Assembly: GCF_006874465.1 (NCBI RefSeq)
Contig: NZ_VIRL01000005.1
Coordinates: 1-64,000 of the forward strand
DNA length: 64,000 nucleotides
Source of the DNA: Microbispora bryophytorum
GTDB lineage: Bacteria > Actinomycetota > Actinomycetes > Streptosporangiales > Streptosporangiaceae
Direction: 5' to 3'
The notes below the pieces were generated by a model. That model ran no database searches, was not told the DNA's origin, and was given only the letters and a program-made list of their open reading frames with translations. Positions 48,130 to 57,531 of this stretch are shown here, in pieces. A program made the translations under genes and the position numbers. Within the stretch, counting starts at the first letter, position 1. Each line of letters opens with the position of its first letter.

Positions 48130-49031
48130 CGGTCCAGACGTCCCACACCGCTAGGCGGGGGGCGGCGATCGCCTTCCTCTCGCCGGCGATGGCGGTCATC
48201 GTCCTGTTCGTCGCCGTGCCGATCGCCCTGACGTTCTGGATCAGCCTGCACGACTGGTCGATGTACACGCCGCTGTCGCAGATGACGTGGCGGGGCCTGG
48301 GCAACTACGCGGACCTGCTGCACAGCGACGACTTCCTGAACGCGCTCGAAAACACCCTGGTGTACGTCGTGATCGTCCTGGTGACGACGGTTCCGCTGGC
48401 CCTGGCGCTCGGGATGCTGCTCTACTTCCCCAAGATGGCGGGCAAGGGGGTGGCGCGGGCCGCTCTGTTCTCGACCTACGTGATCCCCACGGTGGCCATC
48501 GCGATCGTCTGGGGAGCGCTCTACGCGCCCGACTACGGCCCGCTCTCGCAGGCGCTCGGCGCTGTCGGGATCGATTCGCCCGCCTGGCTGAGCGACCCCC
48601 AGACGGCGCTGCTCTCCCTGGGCGTCTTCCACGTCTGGCAGATGACCGGTTACTACACGATCCTGGTCATCGCGGGGCTCACCCAGATCCCCGACGACGT
48701 GTACGAGGCGGCCCGCATCGACGGCGCCGGCTTCTGGCGGCAGACGTTCAGCGTCACGCTGCCCCTGCTCCGCCGTACGACGACGTTCATCGTGCTGATC
48801 GCCGCGATCAACGCGATCCAGGTCTTCGACCCCGTCTACATCCTCACCCAGGGCGGGCCGGCCGAGAGCACCACGGTCCTGTCGTACGCGATCCAGCGGG
48901 CGGCGTTCCAGAACGGGATGGCGGGCCAGGCGAGCGCGATGGCCTTCAGCCTGCTGCTCGTGCTGGTGGCCGTCGCGGGCGTCGTCCTCGCGGCGATGCG
49001 CCGGAGGACGGCGGCGGAGGGACGGTCATGA
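48126..49031 (+). CDS. CUT1 ABC sugar permease (MalF type)
   Basis: Permease of 301 residues with six membrane helices. First helix near AAIAFLSPAMAVIVLFVAVP; EAA loop VYEAARIDGAGFWRQTFSVT followed by LPLLRR. Overlaps its neighbours by 4 bp on both sides (ATGA), giving a tightly coupled operon. Confidence 0.95.
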   Translation: MTVQTSHTARRGAAIAFLSPAMAVIVLFVAVPIALTFWISLHDWSMYTPLSQMTWRGLGNYADLLHSDDFLNALENTLVYVVIVLVTTVPLALALGMLLYFPKMAGKGVARAALFSTYVIPTVAIAIVWGALYAPDYGPLSQALGAVGIDSPAWLSDPQTALLSLGVFHVWQMTGYYTILVIAGLTQIPDDVYEAARIDGAGFWRQTFSVTLPLLRRTTTFIVLIAAINAIQVFDPVYILTQGGPAESTTVLSYAIQRAAFQNGMAGQASAMAFSLLLVLVAVAGVVLAAMRRRTAAEGRS

Positions 49032-49852
49032 GGCGGACGGTACGCGCGGCCACGGCTCTCGCCTTCGGGCTGGTCATCCTGGTGCCGCTGTTCCCCCTGT
49101 ACTGGATGGTCATCTCGGCCCTGAAGGGTCCGGAAGAGCTCCAGAAGGCGCCGCCGACCTGGTTCCCGTCCCACGTGACGCTCTCCGCGTTCGGCGAGGT
49201 CTTCAAGGCCGTCCCCTTCGGCAGCGCCTTCCTCAACAGCGTCCTGATCGCCGGGGTCTCCACGCTGTCGGTCCTGGTGACCAGCGTCATGGCGGGCTTC
49301 GTGTTCGCGAAGTACCGATTCCGGGGCCGCGACCTGCTCTTCTGGTCGGTCGTCGCCACGATGTTCCTGCCGCCGATCGTGACCCTGGTGCCGTTGTACT
49401 GGCTGGTCTCCACGATGGGCCTGGCCGACTCCTACCTGGGCGTGATGCTGCCCTGGCTGGCCAACGCCTTCGGCATCTTCCTGATGCGGCAGTTCATCGC
49501 GGACGTTCCCGAGGAGCTGATCGAGGCCGCCCGGCTGGATGGCGCCTCGGAGGCGCGCATCGTCTGGCAGATCGTCACGCCGTTGCTGCGCCCCGCGCTG
49601 GTCAGCCTCGCGATCTTCGCCTTCGTCTTCTACTGGAACAACTTCCTGTGGCCGCTGTCGATCCTGCAATCGGACGACAAGTTCCCCGTCGTCCTCGCGC
49701 TGAGCCGACTGCTGTCCTACAGCACGAGCGTGCAGTACCAGAACGTGGTCATGGCCGGAGCGCTGATCGCCAGCGTGCCCACGATCGTGGTGTTCCTGCT
49801 CGCCCAGCGCGTGTTCGTGCAGAGCATCTCCCGGACGGGGGTGAAGGGATGA
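49028..49852 (+). CDS. CUT1 ABC sugar permease (MalG type)
   Basis: Permease of 274 residues starting MRRTVRAATALAFGLVILVP and continuing to LYWMVISALKGPEEL, with EAA loop ELIEAARLDGASEARIVWQI and LLRPALVS. Partner of the preceding permease; 4-bp overlap with both neighbouring genes. No ATPase gene in the operon. Confidence 0.95.
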   Translation: MRRTVRAATALAFGLVILVPLFPLYWMVISALKGPEELQKAPPTWFPSHVTLSAFGEVFKAVPFGSAFLNSVLIAGVSTLSVLVTSVMAGFVFAKYRFRGRDLLFWSVVATMFLPPIVTLVPLYWLVSTMGLADSYLGVMLPWLANAFGIFLMRQFIADVPEELIEAARLDGASEARIVWQIVTPLLRPALVSLAIFAFVFYWNNFLWPLSILQSDDKFPVVLALSRLLSYSTSVQYQNVVMAGALIASVPTIVVFLLAQRVFVQSISRTGVKG

Positions 49853-50691
49853 CGACGTTCGTCGGCATCGACGTCGGCGGCACCTCCGTACGGGTCCTGG
49901 CCGAGACGCCGGACGGACGCGGCGAGCTGGTCACGGCTCCGGTGGCCGGCTCCTACGACGCGTTCCTCACCCAGGTGACCGGGCTCTGCGCGGGAACGGC
50001 ACGACCGGCGGGAGTCGGGGTCGGCCTGCCGGGGACCTCCGGCGAGAGCGGGCCGCTGTTCGTCCCCGCGCTGCCGTGGCTGGAGGGCCGTCCGCTGCGG
50101 GAGGACCTGGAGGCGCGCCTCGACGCGCCGGTGCGGCTCGGCCTGGACGGCCACCTCACCCTGCTCGCCGAGGCCGCGGAAGGCGCGGCCAAGGGGGTCG
50201 GGTCCGCCGTTCTGCTGGCCGTCGGGACCGGCATCGGCGGCGCCCTCCTGATCGACGGCAGGATCTGGCGTGGGGTCCACGGCAGCGCCGGATCGTGGGG
50301 CTGGTTGCCGGCCGGCATGCCGGACGACCCGGTTCACGATTCGGCGCACGGCCCGTTCGAGCAGGCCGCCTCCGGCTCCTCGCTGCGCGACGGCCCCGCC
50401 CTGGTGGCGGCGGCCCGCGCGGGGGACGAGCGGGCACGCGCCGCGCTCGACGCGTACGCCGCCCGCCTCGGCAGGGGAGTCGCGGCTGTCGCCAGCACGA
50501 TCGATCCCGAGATCATTCTCATCGGCGGCGGGCTGGCCGACGCGATGGACGTCCTCGGCCCTCCGCTGCAGCGGCATGTCGCGAGGTTCGCCTCACCCGA
50601 CGGCCGCCGGGTGCCCGTGCGGCCAGCCGCCCTGGGCTCCCGGGCGGGCGTCGTGGGGGCACTCCTCATCGCCAGAACGGAGGAATGGTGA
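49849..50691 (+). CDS. ROK/BadF-like sugar kinase
   Basis: Protein of 280 residues with actin-like kinase motifs: phosphate-1 GIDVGGTSVRVLAE at the N-terminus, an Asp in RLGLDGHLTLLAEA where ROK kinases have the catalytic base, and phosphate-2 AVGTGIGGALLIDGRI followed by GVHGSAGSWGW. The usual ROK zinc-site Cys/His motif and the GExGH phrase are not seen, so it may be a divergent ROK or BadF-type kinase. It probably phosphorylates the sugar brought in by the importer. Overlaps the GntR gene start. Confidence 0.85.
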   Translation: MTTFVGIDVGGTSVRVLAETPDGRGELVTAPVAGSYDAFLTQVTGLCAGTARPAGVGVGLPGTSGESGPLFVPALPWLEGRPLREDLEARLDAPVRLGLDGHLTLLAEAAEGAAKGVGSAVLLAVGTGIGGALLIDGRIWRGVHGSAGSWGWLPAGMPDDPVHDSAHGPFEQAASGSSLRDGPALVAAARAGDERARAALDAYAARLGRGVAAVASTIDPEIILIGGGLADAMDVLGPPLQRHVARFASPDGRRVPVRPAALGSRAGVVGALLIARTEEW

Positions 50692-51428
50692 TCGTCAACA
50701 GGCTGGACCCCACTTCCGGAGTGCCTCTCTACCTGCAGGTCGAACGGAGCCTGCAGCAACGCGTCGACGTCGGCGAGTGGGTGCCCGGCGAGCGGCTGCC
50801 GACCGAGGAGGAGCTGGGCAAGGCGTACGGCGTGAGCCGCGTCACGGTCCGGCAGGCGGTGGCCCGGCTGGTCGACCGCGGGGTGCTGGTCCGGGAACAG
50901 GGCCGGGGCACCTTCGTCCGCGACACGAGCCTGACCGCCGGCGCACGGTGGGTCACGTCCTTCACCGCCGAGCTCGCGCAGCTCGGCCACAGCGCGGGCT
51001 CGCGGGTCCTCGGCCAGACGGTCGTCACGGCGGGCGAGGAGGATCTGCCCCCCGAGATGCAGTTGCCGGCCGACGCCCGGATGCTGCGGCTGCGCAGGCT
51101 CAGGACCGACGGCTCCCGGCCGGTGGGCGTGCAGACCGCGCTCCTCCCGCTCGACCGGTTTCCGGGTCTCGCCGACATCGACTTCACCGACCGGTCGCTC
51201 TACCGCACCCTCAACGAGCGCTACGGGCTGGTCCCGCGCGAGGCCGTCGAGACCTTCACGGTCGGCGGCGTGCTCGACGAGGACGCCACGACCTTAGGAG
51301 TGGCCCCGGGCGCCCACGCGTTCTACGTCGAACGCCTCACCTTCGACGCCCATGGCCCGTTCGAACACGTACGCAGCGTCATGCGCGGTGACCGATACCG
51401 CGTGCGACTGGCGTTGCGGACCTCATGA
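50685..51428 (+). CDS. GntR-family regulator (HutC/UTRA type)
   Basis: Regulator of 247 residues. Winged helix: VPLYLQVERSLQQRV, then GERLPTEEELGKAYGVSRVT and REQGRGTFV, followed by a UTRA ligand domain from about 90 (ARWVTSFTAELAQLGH). UTRA regulators bind phosphorylated sugars or amino sugars, fitting the kinase and SIS genes next to it. ATG 50685 or GTG 50688 may be used; GGAGG is very close to both. Probable target: the inverted repeat at 46740. Confidence 0.93.
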   Translation: MVIVNRLDPTSGVPLYLQVERSLQQRVDVGEWVPGERLPTEEELGKAYGVSRVTVRQAVARLVDRGVLVREQGRGTFVRDTSLTAGARWVTSFTAELAQLGHSAGSRVLGQTVVTAGEEDLPPEMQLPADARMLRLRRLRTDGSRPVGVQTALLPLDRFPGLADIDFTDRSLYRTLNERYGLVPREAVETFTVGGVLDEDATTLGVAPGAHAFYVERLTFDAHGPFEHVRSVMRGDRYRVRLALRTS

Positions 51429-51439
51429 AAGGAACTCCC

Positions 51440-52198
51440 GTGAGTTACACCCGAACCCTGATGTCCATCCTTGACCGGCTCGACTCCACGCAGGAGGAGG
51501 CCCTGGCGACCGTGGCCGAGCGCTGCGCGGACGCCATCCAGAACGGCGGCCTGATCCACCTGTTCGGCAGCGGCCACTCGGTGATCCCCACCATGGACGC
51601 CTTCCCCAGGTACGGCAGCTTCGCGGGCATCCACCCGCTCACCGATCCCCGGCTGATGTGGCACAACGTGCTGGGGCCGGGCGGTGTGCGCGAACTGCTC
51701 TGGCTGGAGCGCACCGAGGGGTACATCAAGCAGTACCTGGACCACGAGCCGCTCGCCTCCGGCGACGTGATGGTGGTCTACAGCCACGGCGGCAGGAACG
51801 CGGCGCCCGTCGAGGCGGCCATGTACGCCGCCGAGCGCGGCCTGTTCACCGTCGCGGTCACCTCGGTGGCCAACCTCGAACGCCCGGCCGAGCACTCCAG
51901 CGGCCGGCGGATCGCGGAGATCTGCGACGTCACGATCGACACCGGCGTGCCGGTGCAGGACGCCATCATCGAGGTGGACGGCTGGGACCGTCCGACAGGA
52001 GGCGCCTCGACGGTGGTGGCCAGCGTGGTCAGCCACGAGATCGTCACCCGGACGGCCGCCGTGCTCGCCGGCCGGGGCGTCGTGGTGCCGACGTTCGTCT
52101 CCCCGACCGTGCCCGGGGCCACCGTGTCGTCGAACGACGAGGTGTTCGCCGACCACCAGCGCCGCCTGCACGCTGCCGAGGGCCGCGACCGGCGGTGA
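51440..52198 (+). CDS. SIS-domain (phosphosugar-binding) protein
   Basis: Protein of 252 residues counted from GTG 51440, which has AAAGGA 6 bases upstream; ATG 51425 overlapping the GntR stop is the alternative. GGLIHLFGSGHSVIPTMDAF and DVMVVYSHGGRNAAPVEAAMYA are the two sugar-phosphate loops of the SIS fold, and it resembles the UPF0309 group. These are isomerases or etherases acting on phosphorylated (amino)sugars, which would be the next step after the kinase. Last gene of the operon, with a terminator after it. Confidence 0.88.
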   Translation: MSYTRTLMSILDRLDSTQEEALATVAERCADAIQNGGLIHLFGSGHSVIPTMDAFPRYGSFAGIHPLTDPRLMWHNVLGPGGVRELLWLERTEGYIKQYLDHEPLASGDVMVVYSHGGRNAAPVEAAMYAAERGLFTVAVTSVANLERPAEHSSGRRIAEICDVTIDTGVPVQDAIIEVDGWDRPTGGASTVVASVVSHEIVTRTAAVLAGRGVVVPTFVSPTVPGATVSSNDEVFADHQRRLHAAEGRDRR

Positions 52199-52202
52199 GG
52201 TG

Positions 52203-52223
52203 ACGGCCGACGGCCGACGGCCG
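52203..52223 (+). repeat. 7-bp tandem repeat ACGGCCG x3
   Basis: Three perfect tandem copies of ACGGCCG just after the SIS stop codon, with weaker copies following. Short enough to vary between strains. Confidence 0.6.
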
Positions 52224-52244
52224 ACGTCTGATGGCCGATGTCCG

Positions 52245-52278
52245 AGGGCCTGATCGCCGTAGCCGGTGGTCAGGCCCT
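52245..52278. terminator. bidirectional terminator between SIS and MocR genes
   Basis: AGGGCCTGA (52245-52253) / TCAGGCCCT (52270-52278), a perfect 9-bp stem with a 16-base loop, followed by TCCTC. Lies between convergent genes. Confidence 0.65.
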
Positions 52279-52281
52279 TCC

Positions 52282-53673
52282 TCATTCGAGCAGTTCGACC
52301 GCGTGCGCGAACTGCTCCACGGGTCTCCAGAACGGCAGCCGCAGCCGGGAACGCTGCGCGTTCGAGGGGGAGAAGGCCGGGCCGGCGGTGACCAGCACGC
52401 CCTTCTCGCGTGCCCGTCCGGCCAGGGCGACGGCGTCGGTTCCGGTGTCGATCCACAGGGCCGTGCCGCCGTGCGGCGGCGTCCACCGCCACGCCGGGCG
52501 TCGTTCCGCCAGGACCGCCGCCGCCTCGGCGAGATGGGCGCGCAGGCGCCGGGAGCGCTCCCGCCGGGCCCGGTCGGCCTGCGCCAGGAGTTCGGCGGTC
52601 ACCATCTGGTCGAGCACCGGAGCCGCCAGGTCCAGTGCCGCCTTGGTTTGCGTCAACCGCGTGATCATCGGACGCTCCGCGCGGATCCACCCGACCCGCA
52701 GCCCGCCCCAGAGCAGTTTGGACGCGGTGCCGATGCGGACCACCGAGCCGGGATCCGCCGGCTCGGGCAGCGGGGGCCGCACCCCGCGGTCGTCGAGGAC
52801 GAGGTCGGCGCAGGATCGGTCCTCGATCGTCAGCACGCCGTGCCTGCCGACGATCTCACTGAGCCGCTCCCGGCCCGCCGCCGGCCAGCTGATCCCGGTG
52901 GGGTTGTGCGCCGCGGGCTGGCAGTAGAGGAGGGCGGCCCGATGCGCGACCCGTTCGAGGTGGTCGAGATCGAGGCCGTCCTGCCGTACGGGCACCCCCG
53001 TCAGCCGCGCCCCGGCCGTACGGAACGCCTCGATCGCGCCCCGGTAGCCCGGCTCCTCGACCAGGACCTCGTCTCCCGGCGCGACCAGGGACGACGCGCA
53101 CAACCAGACGGCCTGCTGGGAGCCGGAGGTGACGAGGATCTGGTCGGGCGCGGTGGGCAGCCCCTGCACGGTGTACTGCTCGGCCACGACCGTGCGGAGA
53201 CGGGGCAGCCCCGCGGCGTAGTAGCCGTCGTCCGCGAGATAGACGTCGAGCTCGCGCAGGTCGACCGCCGACACGGCGTCGCGCACCAGCGACAGGGCGG
53301 GCAGGGCGCCGCTGGAAAGGTCCAGCTCGACGGGGCGGCGGGTGCGGCCGAAGGACGCCAGCCGTCCCTCGACGACGTGATCCCCTCCCGCGCCGCGGCC
53401 GCGCCGCACGCGCGACCCGGACCCCTGCCGGGAGGTCAGCCGCCCCCGCGCGGCCAGCTCCGCGTACGCCTCGGCGACGGTCCCGCGGGAGACCCCGAGC
53501 GCGGCGGCCAGCGCGCGTTGCGGCGGCAGCGCGGCCCCCTCGACCAGCACGTTTCCGGCGATCAGTTCGGCGAGCGCGCCGGCGAGCGCGTGCGGCAGCG
53601 GCACGTCCTCCGTCCGCCACCCGCCGATCAGGCGGGCCAACGCGGCGCTGTCGACATGTTCCGCACGTGCCAT
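52282..53673 (-). CDS. MocR/PdxR-type GntR-aminotransferase regulator
   Basis: Protein of 463 residues: an N-terminal GntR winged helix (LPPQRALAAALGVSRGTVAEAY) and a C-terminal fold-type I aminotransferase-like domain. The PLP Lys is in GTASKLLWGGLRVGW and the substrate-side segments YCQPAAHNPTG and EEPGYRGAIE are present. MocR regulators sense PLP or amino compounds. ATG 53673 is chosen because it gives the usual N-terminus. It is divergent from the Tm-1-like gene, which is its likely target along with itself; CCAAT-N8-ATTGG lies between. Confidence 0.93.
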   Translation of the reverse strand: MARAEHVDSAALARLIGGWRTEDVPLPHALAGALAELIAGNVLVEGAALPPQRALAAALGVSRGTVAEAYAELAARGRLTSRQGSGSRVRRGRGAGGDHVVEGRLASFGRTRRPVELDLSSGALPALSLVRDAVSAVDLRELDVYLADDGYYAAGLPRLRTVVAEQYTVQGLPTAPDQILVTSGSQQAVWLCASSLVAPGDEVLVEEPGYRGAIEAFRTAGARLTGVPVRQDGLDLDHLERVAHRAALLYCQPAAHNPTGISWPAAGRERLSEIVGRHGVLTIEDRSCADLVLDDRGVRPPLPEPADPGSVVRIGTASKLLWGGLRVGWIRAERPMITRLTQTKAALDLAAPVLDQMVTAELLAQADRARRERSRRLRAHLAEAAAVLAERRPAWRWTPPHGGTALWIDTGTDAVALAGRAREKGVLVTAGPAFSPSNAQRSRLRLPFWRPVEQFAHAVELLE

Positions 53674-53676
53674 GGA

Positions 53677-53694
53677 CCAATTCTGCGTGATTGG
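53677..53694. promoter_or_regulatory. inverted repeat in the MocR divergent region
   Basis: CCAAT-N8-ATTGG (53677-53681 / 53690-53694), 4 bases upstream of the MocR start codon, in the only AT-richer part of the 91-bp spacer. Candidate operator for MocR. Confidence 0.5.
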
Positions 53695-53764
53695 CCTGGC
53701 CGATGCCGCGACGGGCGGACATCCTCGACCGTACGCGCAGGTCGACGACGACAGGGAGGTCGCG

Positions 53765-55024
53765 GTGGCGACGGTGGTGCTGCTGGGAACGCTGGACACC
53801 AAGACCGAGGAGTATCGCTGGGTCCGCGATCAACTGCGCGACGCGGGCTGCGACGTGCTTTTGATCAACGTCGGCACCTTCGCCCACGGGGCGGAGCTCG
53901 CCGACATCGGTGCGGACGAGGTGGCGCGGGCGGCGGGCGCCGAGCTCGACCGGCTCCGCGACGCCGGTGACCGCGGCGCCGCGATGGACGCGATGGCGAC
54001 CGGCGCCGCCGTGATCGTCCGGCGGCTGCTCGACGAGGGGCGTCTCGACGGGCTGCTCGCGATCGGCGGCTCCGGCGGCTCGTCGGTCGCCGCCCGGGCG
54101 CTCCAGGCCCTGCCCGTCGGAGTGCCCAAGCTGCTGGTCTCGACGATGGCCTCGGGCGACGTCCGCCCCTACGTCGGAGACGTGGACGTCACCCTCATGT
54201 ACTCCGTCGTGGACATCTCCGGCATCAACCGGCTCTCGCGGGCGGTCCTCGGCAACGCCGCCGCCGCGGTGGCCGGCATGGCCCAGCGGTACGCGCGGGT
54301 CCGCGGCGAGAGCGGGGACGACATCGGCGACGAGCGCAAGCTCGTGGCCGCCACGATGTTCGGGCTCACCACGCCCGCCGTCGACGAGGCCCGCGACGAA
54401 CTGACCGGCCTCGGATACGAAGTGCTGGTCTTCCACGCCACGGGATCCGGCGGGCGGGCGATGGAGGCCCTCGCCGCCTCCGGCATGCTCGACGGCGTCC
54501 TCGACCTGACCACCACCGAACTGGCCGACGACCTCGTCGGAGGGGTGCTCACCGCCGGCCCCGACCGGCTGGAGGCGGCCGGGCGGGCCGGCATCCCGCA
54601 GGTGGTCAGCGTCGGCGCGCTCGACATGGTCAACTTCGGGCCCCGGGACACCGTCCCGGAAAGGTTCGCGGACCGGAGGTTCCTGGTGCACAACCCCACG
54701 GTCACCCTCATGCGGACCACCCGCGACGAGATGGCGGCGCTGGGCGCCAGGATCGGCGACAAGCTCCGCCGCGCCACCGGGCCCGTGGAGGTCTACCTGC
54801 CGGCGAAGGGCGTCTCCGGGATCGACGTCGAAGGCGGGCCCTTCGCCGACCCCGACGCCGACGCCGCCTGCTTCACCGCGCTGCGGGACGCACTGAAGGA
54901 CACCGGCGTCCCCGTCCACGACGTAGACGCCGCCATCAACGATCCGGGCTTCGGCCGGACCGCGGCGCAAGCCCTGCACCGCCTCATCAGTGCGTCCGAT
55001 TTCGCACGCCGAACTGGAGAATGA
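53765..55024 (+). CDS. Tm-1-like ATP-binding (UPF0261) protein
   Basis: Protein of 419 residues of the UPF0261 family, related to the N-terminal domain of the tomato Tm-1 resistance protein. It begins [17 protein letters not shown] and has [32 protein letters not shown] (phosphate-binding loops) and [15 protein letters not shown], then [18 protein letters not shown] 53765 has GGGAGG 5 bases upstream. The biochemical role is not established. It is almost always paired with the PEP-hydrolase-like gene that follows here after 1 bp. Confidence 0.92.
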   Translation: MATVVLLGTLDTKTEEYRWVRDQLRDAGCDVLLINVGTFAHGAELADIGADEVARAAGAELDRLRDAGDRGAAMDAMATGAAVIVRRLLDEGRLDGLLAIGGSGGSSVAARALQALPVGVPKLLVSTMASGDVRPYVGDVDVTLMYSVVDISGINRLSRAVLGNAAAAVAGMAQRYARVRGESGDDIGDERKLVAATMFGLTTPAVDEARDELTGLGYEVLVFHATGSGGRAMEALAASGMLDGVLDLTTTELADDLVGGVLTAGPDRLEAAGRAGIPQVVSVGALDMVNFGPRDTVPERFADRRFLVHNPTVTLMRTTRDEMAALGARIGDKLRRATGPVEVYLPAKGVSGIDVEGGPFADPDADAACFTALRDALKDTGVPVHDVDAAINDPGFGRTAAQALHRLISASDFARRTGE

Positions 55025-55025
55025 G

Positions 55026-55865
55026 ATGAACCGCGAGACAGCTCTCGAACGCCTGCGCGCCGCCGCCGAGGCCGGCCGGCCCATCATCGGAGCCGGCGCC
55101 GGCACCGGCCTGTCGGCCAAGGCCGCCGAGACCGGCGGCGTCGACCTGCTCATCATCTACAACTCGGGCCGCTACCGCATGGCCGGCCGGGGGTCGCTCG
55201 CCGGGCTGCTTCCGTACGGCGACGCCAACGCGATCGTCGTCGACATGGCCAGGGAGGTCCTCCCGGTCGTGCGCGACACCCCCGTGCTGGCCGGGGTCTG
55301 CGGCACGGACCCCTTCCGTCTCATGGGCCCTTTCCTCGACCAGCTGAAGGCGATGGGCTTCGCCGGCGTGCAGAACTTCCCCACCGTGGGCCTGTACGAC
55401 GGCAAGTTCCGGCAGAACCTCGAGGAGACGGGGATGGGGTATCGGCTCGAGGTGGACATGATCAGGGAAGCGCGGCGGCGTGACCTGCTCACCGCCCCCT
55501 ACGTCTTCGACGCCGAGCAGGCCGCGGCGATGGCCGAGGCCGGAGCCGACGTCCTCGTGCCCCACGTCGGGCTGACCACGAGCGGCAGCATCGGCGCCGA
55601 GACCGCCCTCACCCTCGAAGAGGCGGCCGCCGCGGTGCAGGAGATGCGCGACGCCGCCGTCGCGGTCAACCCCGACGTCATCGTGCTGTGCCACGGCGGT
55701 CCCATCGCCGAACCGGAGGACGCCCAGTTCGTGCTCGATAACACGAACGGGATCGCGGGCTTCTTCGGGGCCTCGTCGATGGAGCGCCTCCCTACGGAGA
55801 AGGCGATCGCCGCCCAGGCGACCCAGTTCAAGCGCCTCCGGCTCGGCGGGCCGATCTCGGGATGA
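55026..55865 (+). CDS. TIM-barrel phosphoenolpyruvate-hydrolase-family protein
   Basis: Protein of 279 residues with a TIM-barrel pattern: [58 protein letters not shown] and [13 protein letters not shown]. This family is annotated as phosphoenolpyruvate hydrolase-like and is related to the C-terminal domain of plant Tm-1. The ATG at 55026 is one base after the stop of the Tm-1-like gene. In plants the two domains are one protein, so here the two chains probably work as one complex. Confidence 0.92.
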   Translation: MNRETALERLRAAAEAGRPIIGAGAGTGLSAKAAETGGVDLLIIYNSGRYRMAGRGSLAGLLPYGDANAIVVDMAREVLPVVRDTPVLAGVCGTDPFRLMGPFLDQLKAMGFAGVQNFPTVGLYDGKFRQNLEETGMGYRLEVDMIREARRRDLLTAPYVFDAEQAAAMAEAGADVLVPHVGLTTSGSIGAETALTLEEAAAAVQEMRDAAVAVNPDVIVLCHGGPIAEPEDAQFVLDNTNGIAGFFGASSMERLPTEKAIAAQATQFKRLRLGGPISG

Positions 55866-55954
55866 GCGCGCGCATCACCCCGAGCGGGTAGGCCCGCTCG
55901 TCTGCCGCAACGCCACCGGCGCGATCGACAAGGCCACGCCGGTGCGGGAGGATC

Positions 55955-55983
55955 TTGACCCGTCCGGAGGCGAAACCTAGCCT
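55955..55983 (+). promoter_or_regulatory. sigma70-like promoter of the condensation-domain gene
   Basis: TTGACC (55955-55960), 17-bp spacer, TAGCCT (55978-55983), 53 bases before the ATG. Confidence 0.6.
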
Positions 55984-56035
55984 TCTTGGAAGCGTTCGCC
56001 CATCCCGCCCGCGACACGGTCCGCGAAGGAGAGTC

Positions 56036-57337
56036 ATGCGGCTTTCTGTGGAATTCGCCTCCGGTCGTTCCGGGACAACGGAGCTCGCCTGGGGGCAGCG
56101 GGACATATGGGAAGCCATCGACGGTGTGGGGCCGGACAGCGCGCACTATTTCAACGTGCCCCGGGTCCTGTCCGTCCCGCGTGCGGGCGGCCCGCGCCCT
56201 CCCCGGGTCGTGGGGGCCGCCCTGGCGGCGGTGATGGGCCGCCACGACGCCCTGCGATCCCTGGTACGGATCGGCGCGGCCGGGCCGTACCAGGAGGTGG
56301 CGGCGGCCGGGACCGTGTCGATCGAGCTGGTCGAGGCGGCGCACGGCGACGCGGACGACGCTGCGGCGGACCTCGTCGACCGCCTGGCCGGTCGATCCTT
56401 CGGCGACGGCGAGCAGCCGCTGCGCGCCGGTCTCGTGGTCTGCGACGGCGCCGCCACCCATGTGGCGCTCGTGCTCAATCACGTCGTCGCGGACTGGCGC
56501 GCGGCCGATGTCGTGGTGCGCGACCTGCGGATGCTGCTCCTCCGCGGGACGATCCCCCGGCCGCCGTCGCTGCAGTTGCTCGACCTGGTGCGGGATGAGG
56601 AGGCGGCGTCGGCCCGTTCCGAGCGGATGATCGCGCAGTGGGAGACGCTTCTCCGGACCGTGCCGTCCGGCATGTTCCCGAAAGCGGTCGCGGCGGGCGC
56701 GACGCCGAGGTACGCGCGGGCCGTGCTGTCCTCGCCCCGGCTCAACCACGCCGCCCAGGTGCTCGCCGGCCGTACCGGTGTCAGCACCGCCACCGTCCTG
56801 CTGGTGGCGGTCACCATGCTGCTGCGGGAGCTGACCGGGCACGAGGTGTGCGCGATCACCCCGATCGTGCACAACCGCTTCAGCGACCGGACCCGGGACC
56901 TGGTCACCAGCCTGAACCAGCTGGGCCTTTTCACCCTGGGCCCAAGCGGAAGCCTTTCCGAGACCCTGGTGAGCGCCTATCCGGCCGTTCTCGCCTCCTA
57001 TCGTCGCGCCCGCTTCGACTCGCTGGCTCTGAAGGCGATGATCGACCGGATGAGCGCCGACCGGGGCGTCCCCATGTTCCCGTCGTGCTGTTTCAACGAC
57101 CTGCGCCTTGGCGAGGATCCGGGCGGCGCCGGCCCCGAGGACGGGGAGTCCGAGCTGGAGTGGCTCCCCAGCACGGACAAGCGCAGCTGCGACTTCTGTG
57201 TGGCCTTGATGCGCTGGAAGGGCACGCTCGGCGTGGAGTTGATCGCCGACACCACCCGTCTGCCCAAGGGCGAGATAGCCGCCCTGCTGCACCGGCTGGA
57301 GTCCTTCGTGGTCGGCGCGGCTCAGCCGTCCTCCTAG
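56036..57337 (+). CDS. stand-alone condensation-domain protein
   Basis: Protein of 433 residues with the fold of a nonribosomal peptide synthetase condensation domain. LAWGQRDIWEAID matches the early C1-type motif, and the active-site motif HHxxxDG appears as LNHVVADWRA (second His and Asp kept, the first His is Asn, the Gly is Trp). Later TVLLVAVTMLLRELTG and TSLNQLGLFTL fit the C-terminal half. AAGGAGA precedes ATG 56036. No carrier or adenylation domain is nearby, so it may act on a carrier protein encoded elsewhere or be an acyltransferase of the PapA kind. It has its own promoter. Confidence 0.8.
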   Translation: MRLSVEFASGRSGTTELAWGQRDIWEAIDGVGPDSAHYFNVPRVLSVPRAGGPRPPRVVGAALAAVMGRHDALRSLVRIGAAGPYQEVAAAGTVSIELVEAAHGDADDAAADLVDRLAGRSFGDGEQPLRAGLVVCDGAATHVALVLNHVVADWRAADVVVRDLRMLLLRGTIPRPPSLQLLDLVRDEEAASARSERMIAQWETLLRTVPSGMFPKAVAAGATPRYARAVLSSPRLNHAAQVLAGRTGVSTATVLLVAVTMLLRELTGHEVCAITPIVHNRFSDRTRDLVTSLNQLGLFTLGPSGSLSETLVSAYPAVLASYRRARFDSLALKAMIDRMSADRGVPMFPSCCFNDLRLGEDPGGAGPEDGESELEWLPSTDKRSCDFCVALMRWKGTLGVELIADTTRLPKGEIAALLHRLESFVVGAAQPSS

Positions 57338-57359
57338 AAGGGTCGTCCTCCTAGAAGGG
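57328..57359 (+). repeat. 17-bp tandem duplication at the stop codon
   Basis: GTCCTCCTAGAAGGG occurs at 57328-57342 and again at 57345-57359 (period 17). The first copy contains the TAG stop of the condensation protein. Confidence 0.6.
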
Positions 57360-57531
57360 AGGGCTCGCGACAGCGCCGCTCGACGGCGAGGGCCGGGCCG
57401 TCCTCCTTTCGCGGGGTGGCGGTGACCACGCCGCCGATGGCGGGGTCGTATTCGGCGCGCACGATCTCGATGGCCTGCGTCGTGGCCGTCCTGGGCGTAC
57501 GGGGCCTTGCCGCGACCAGCCTGCACCGCCT

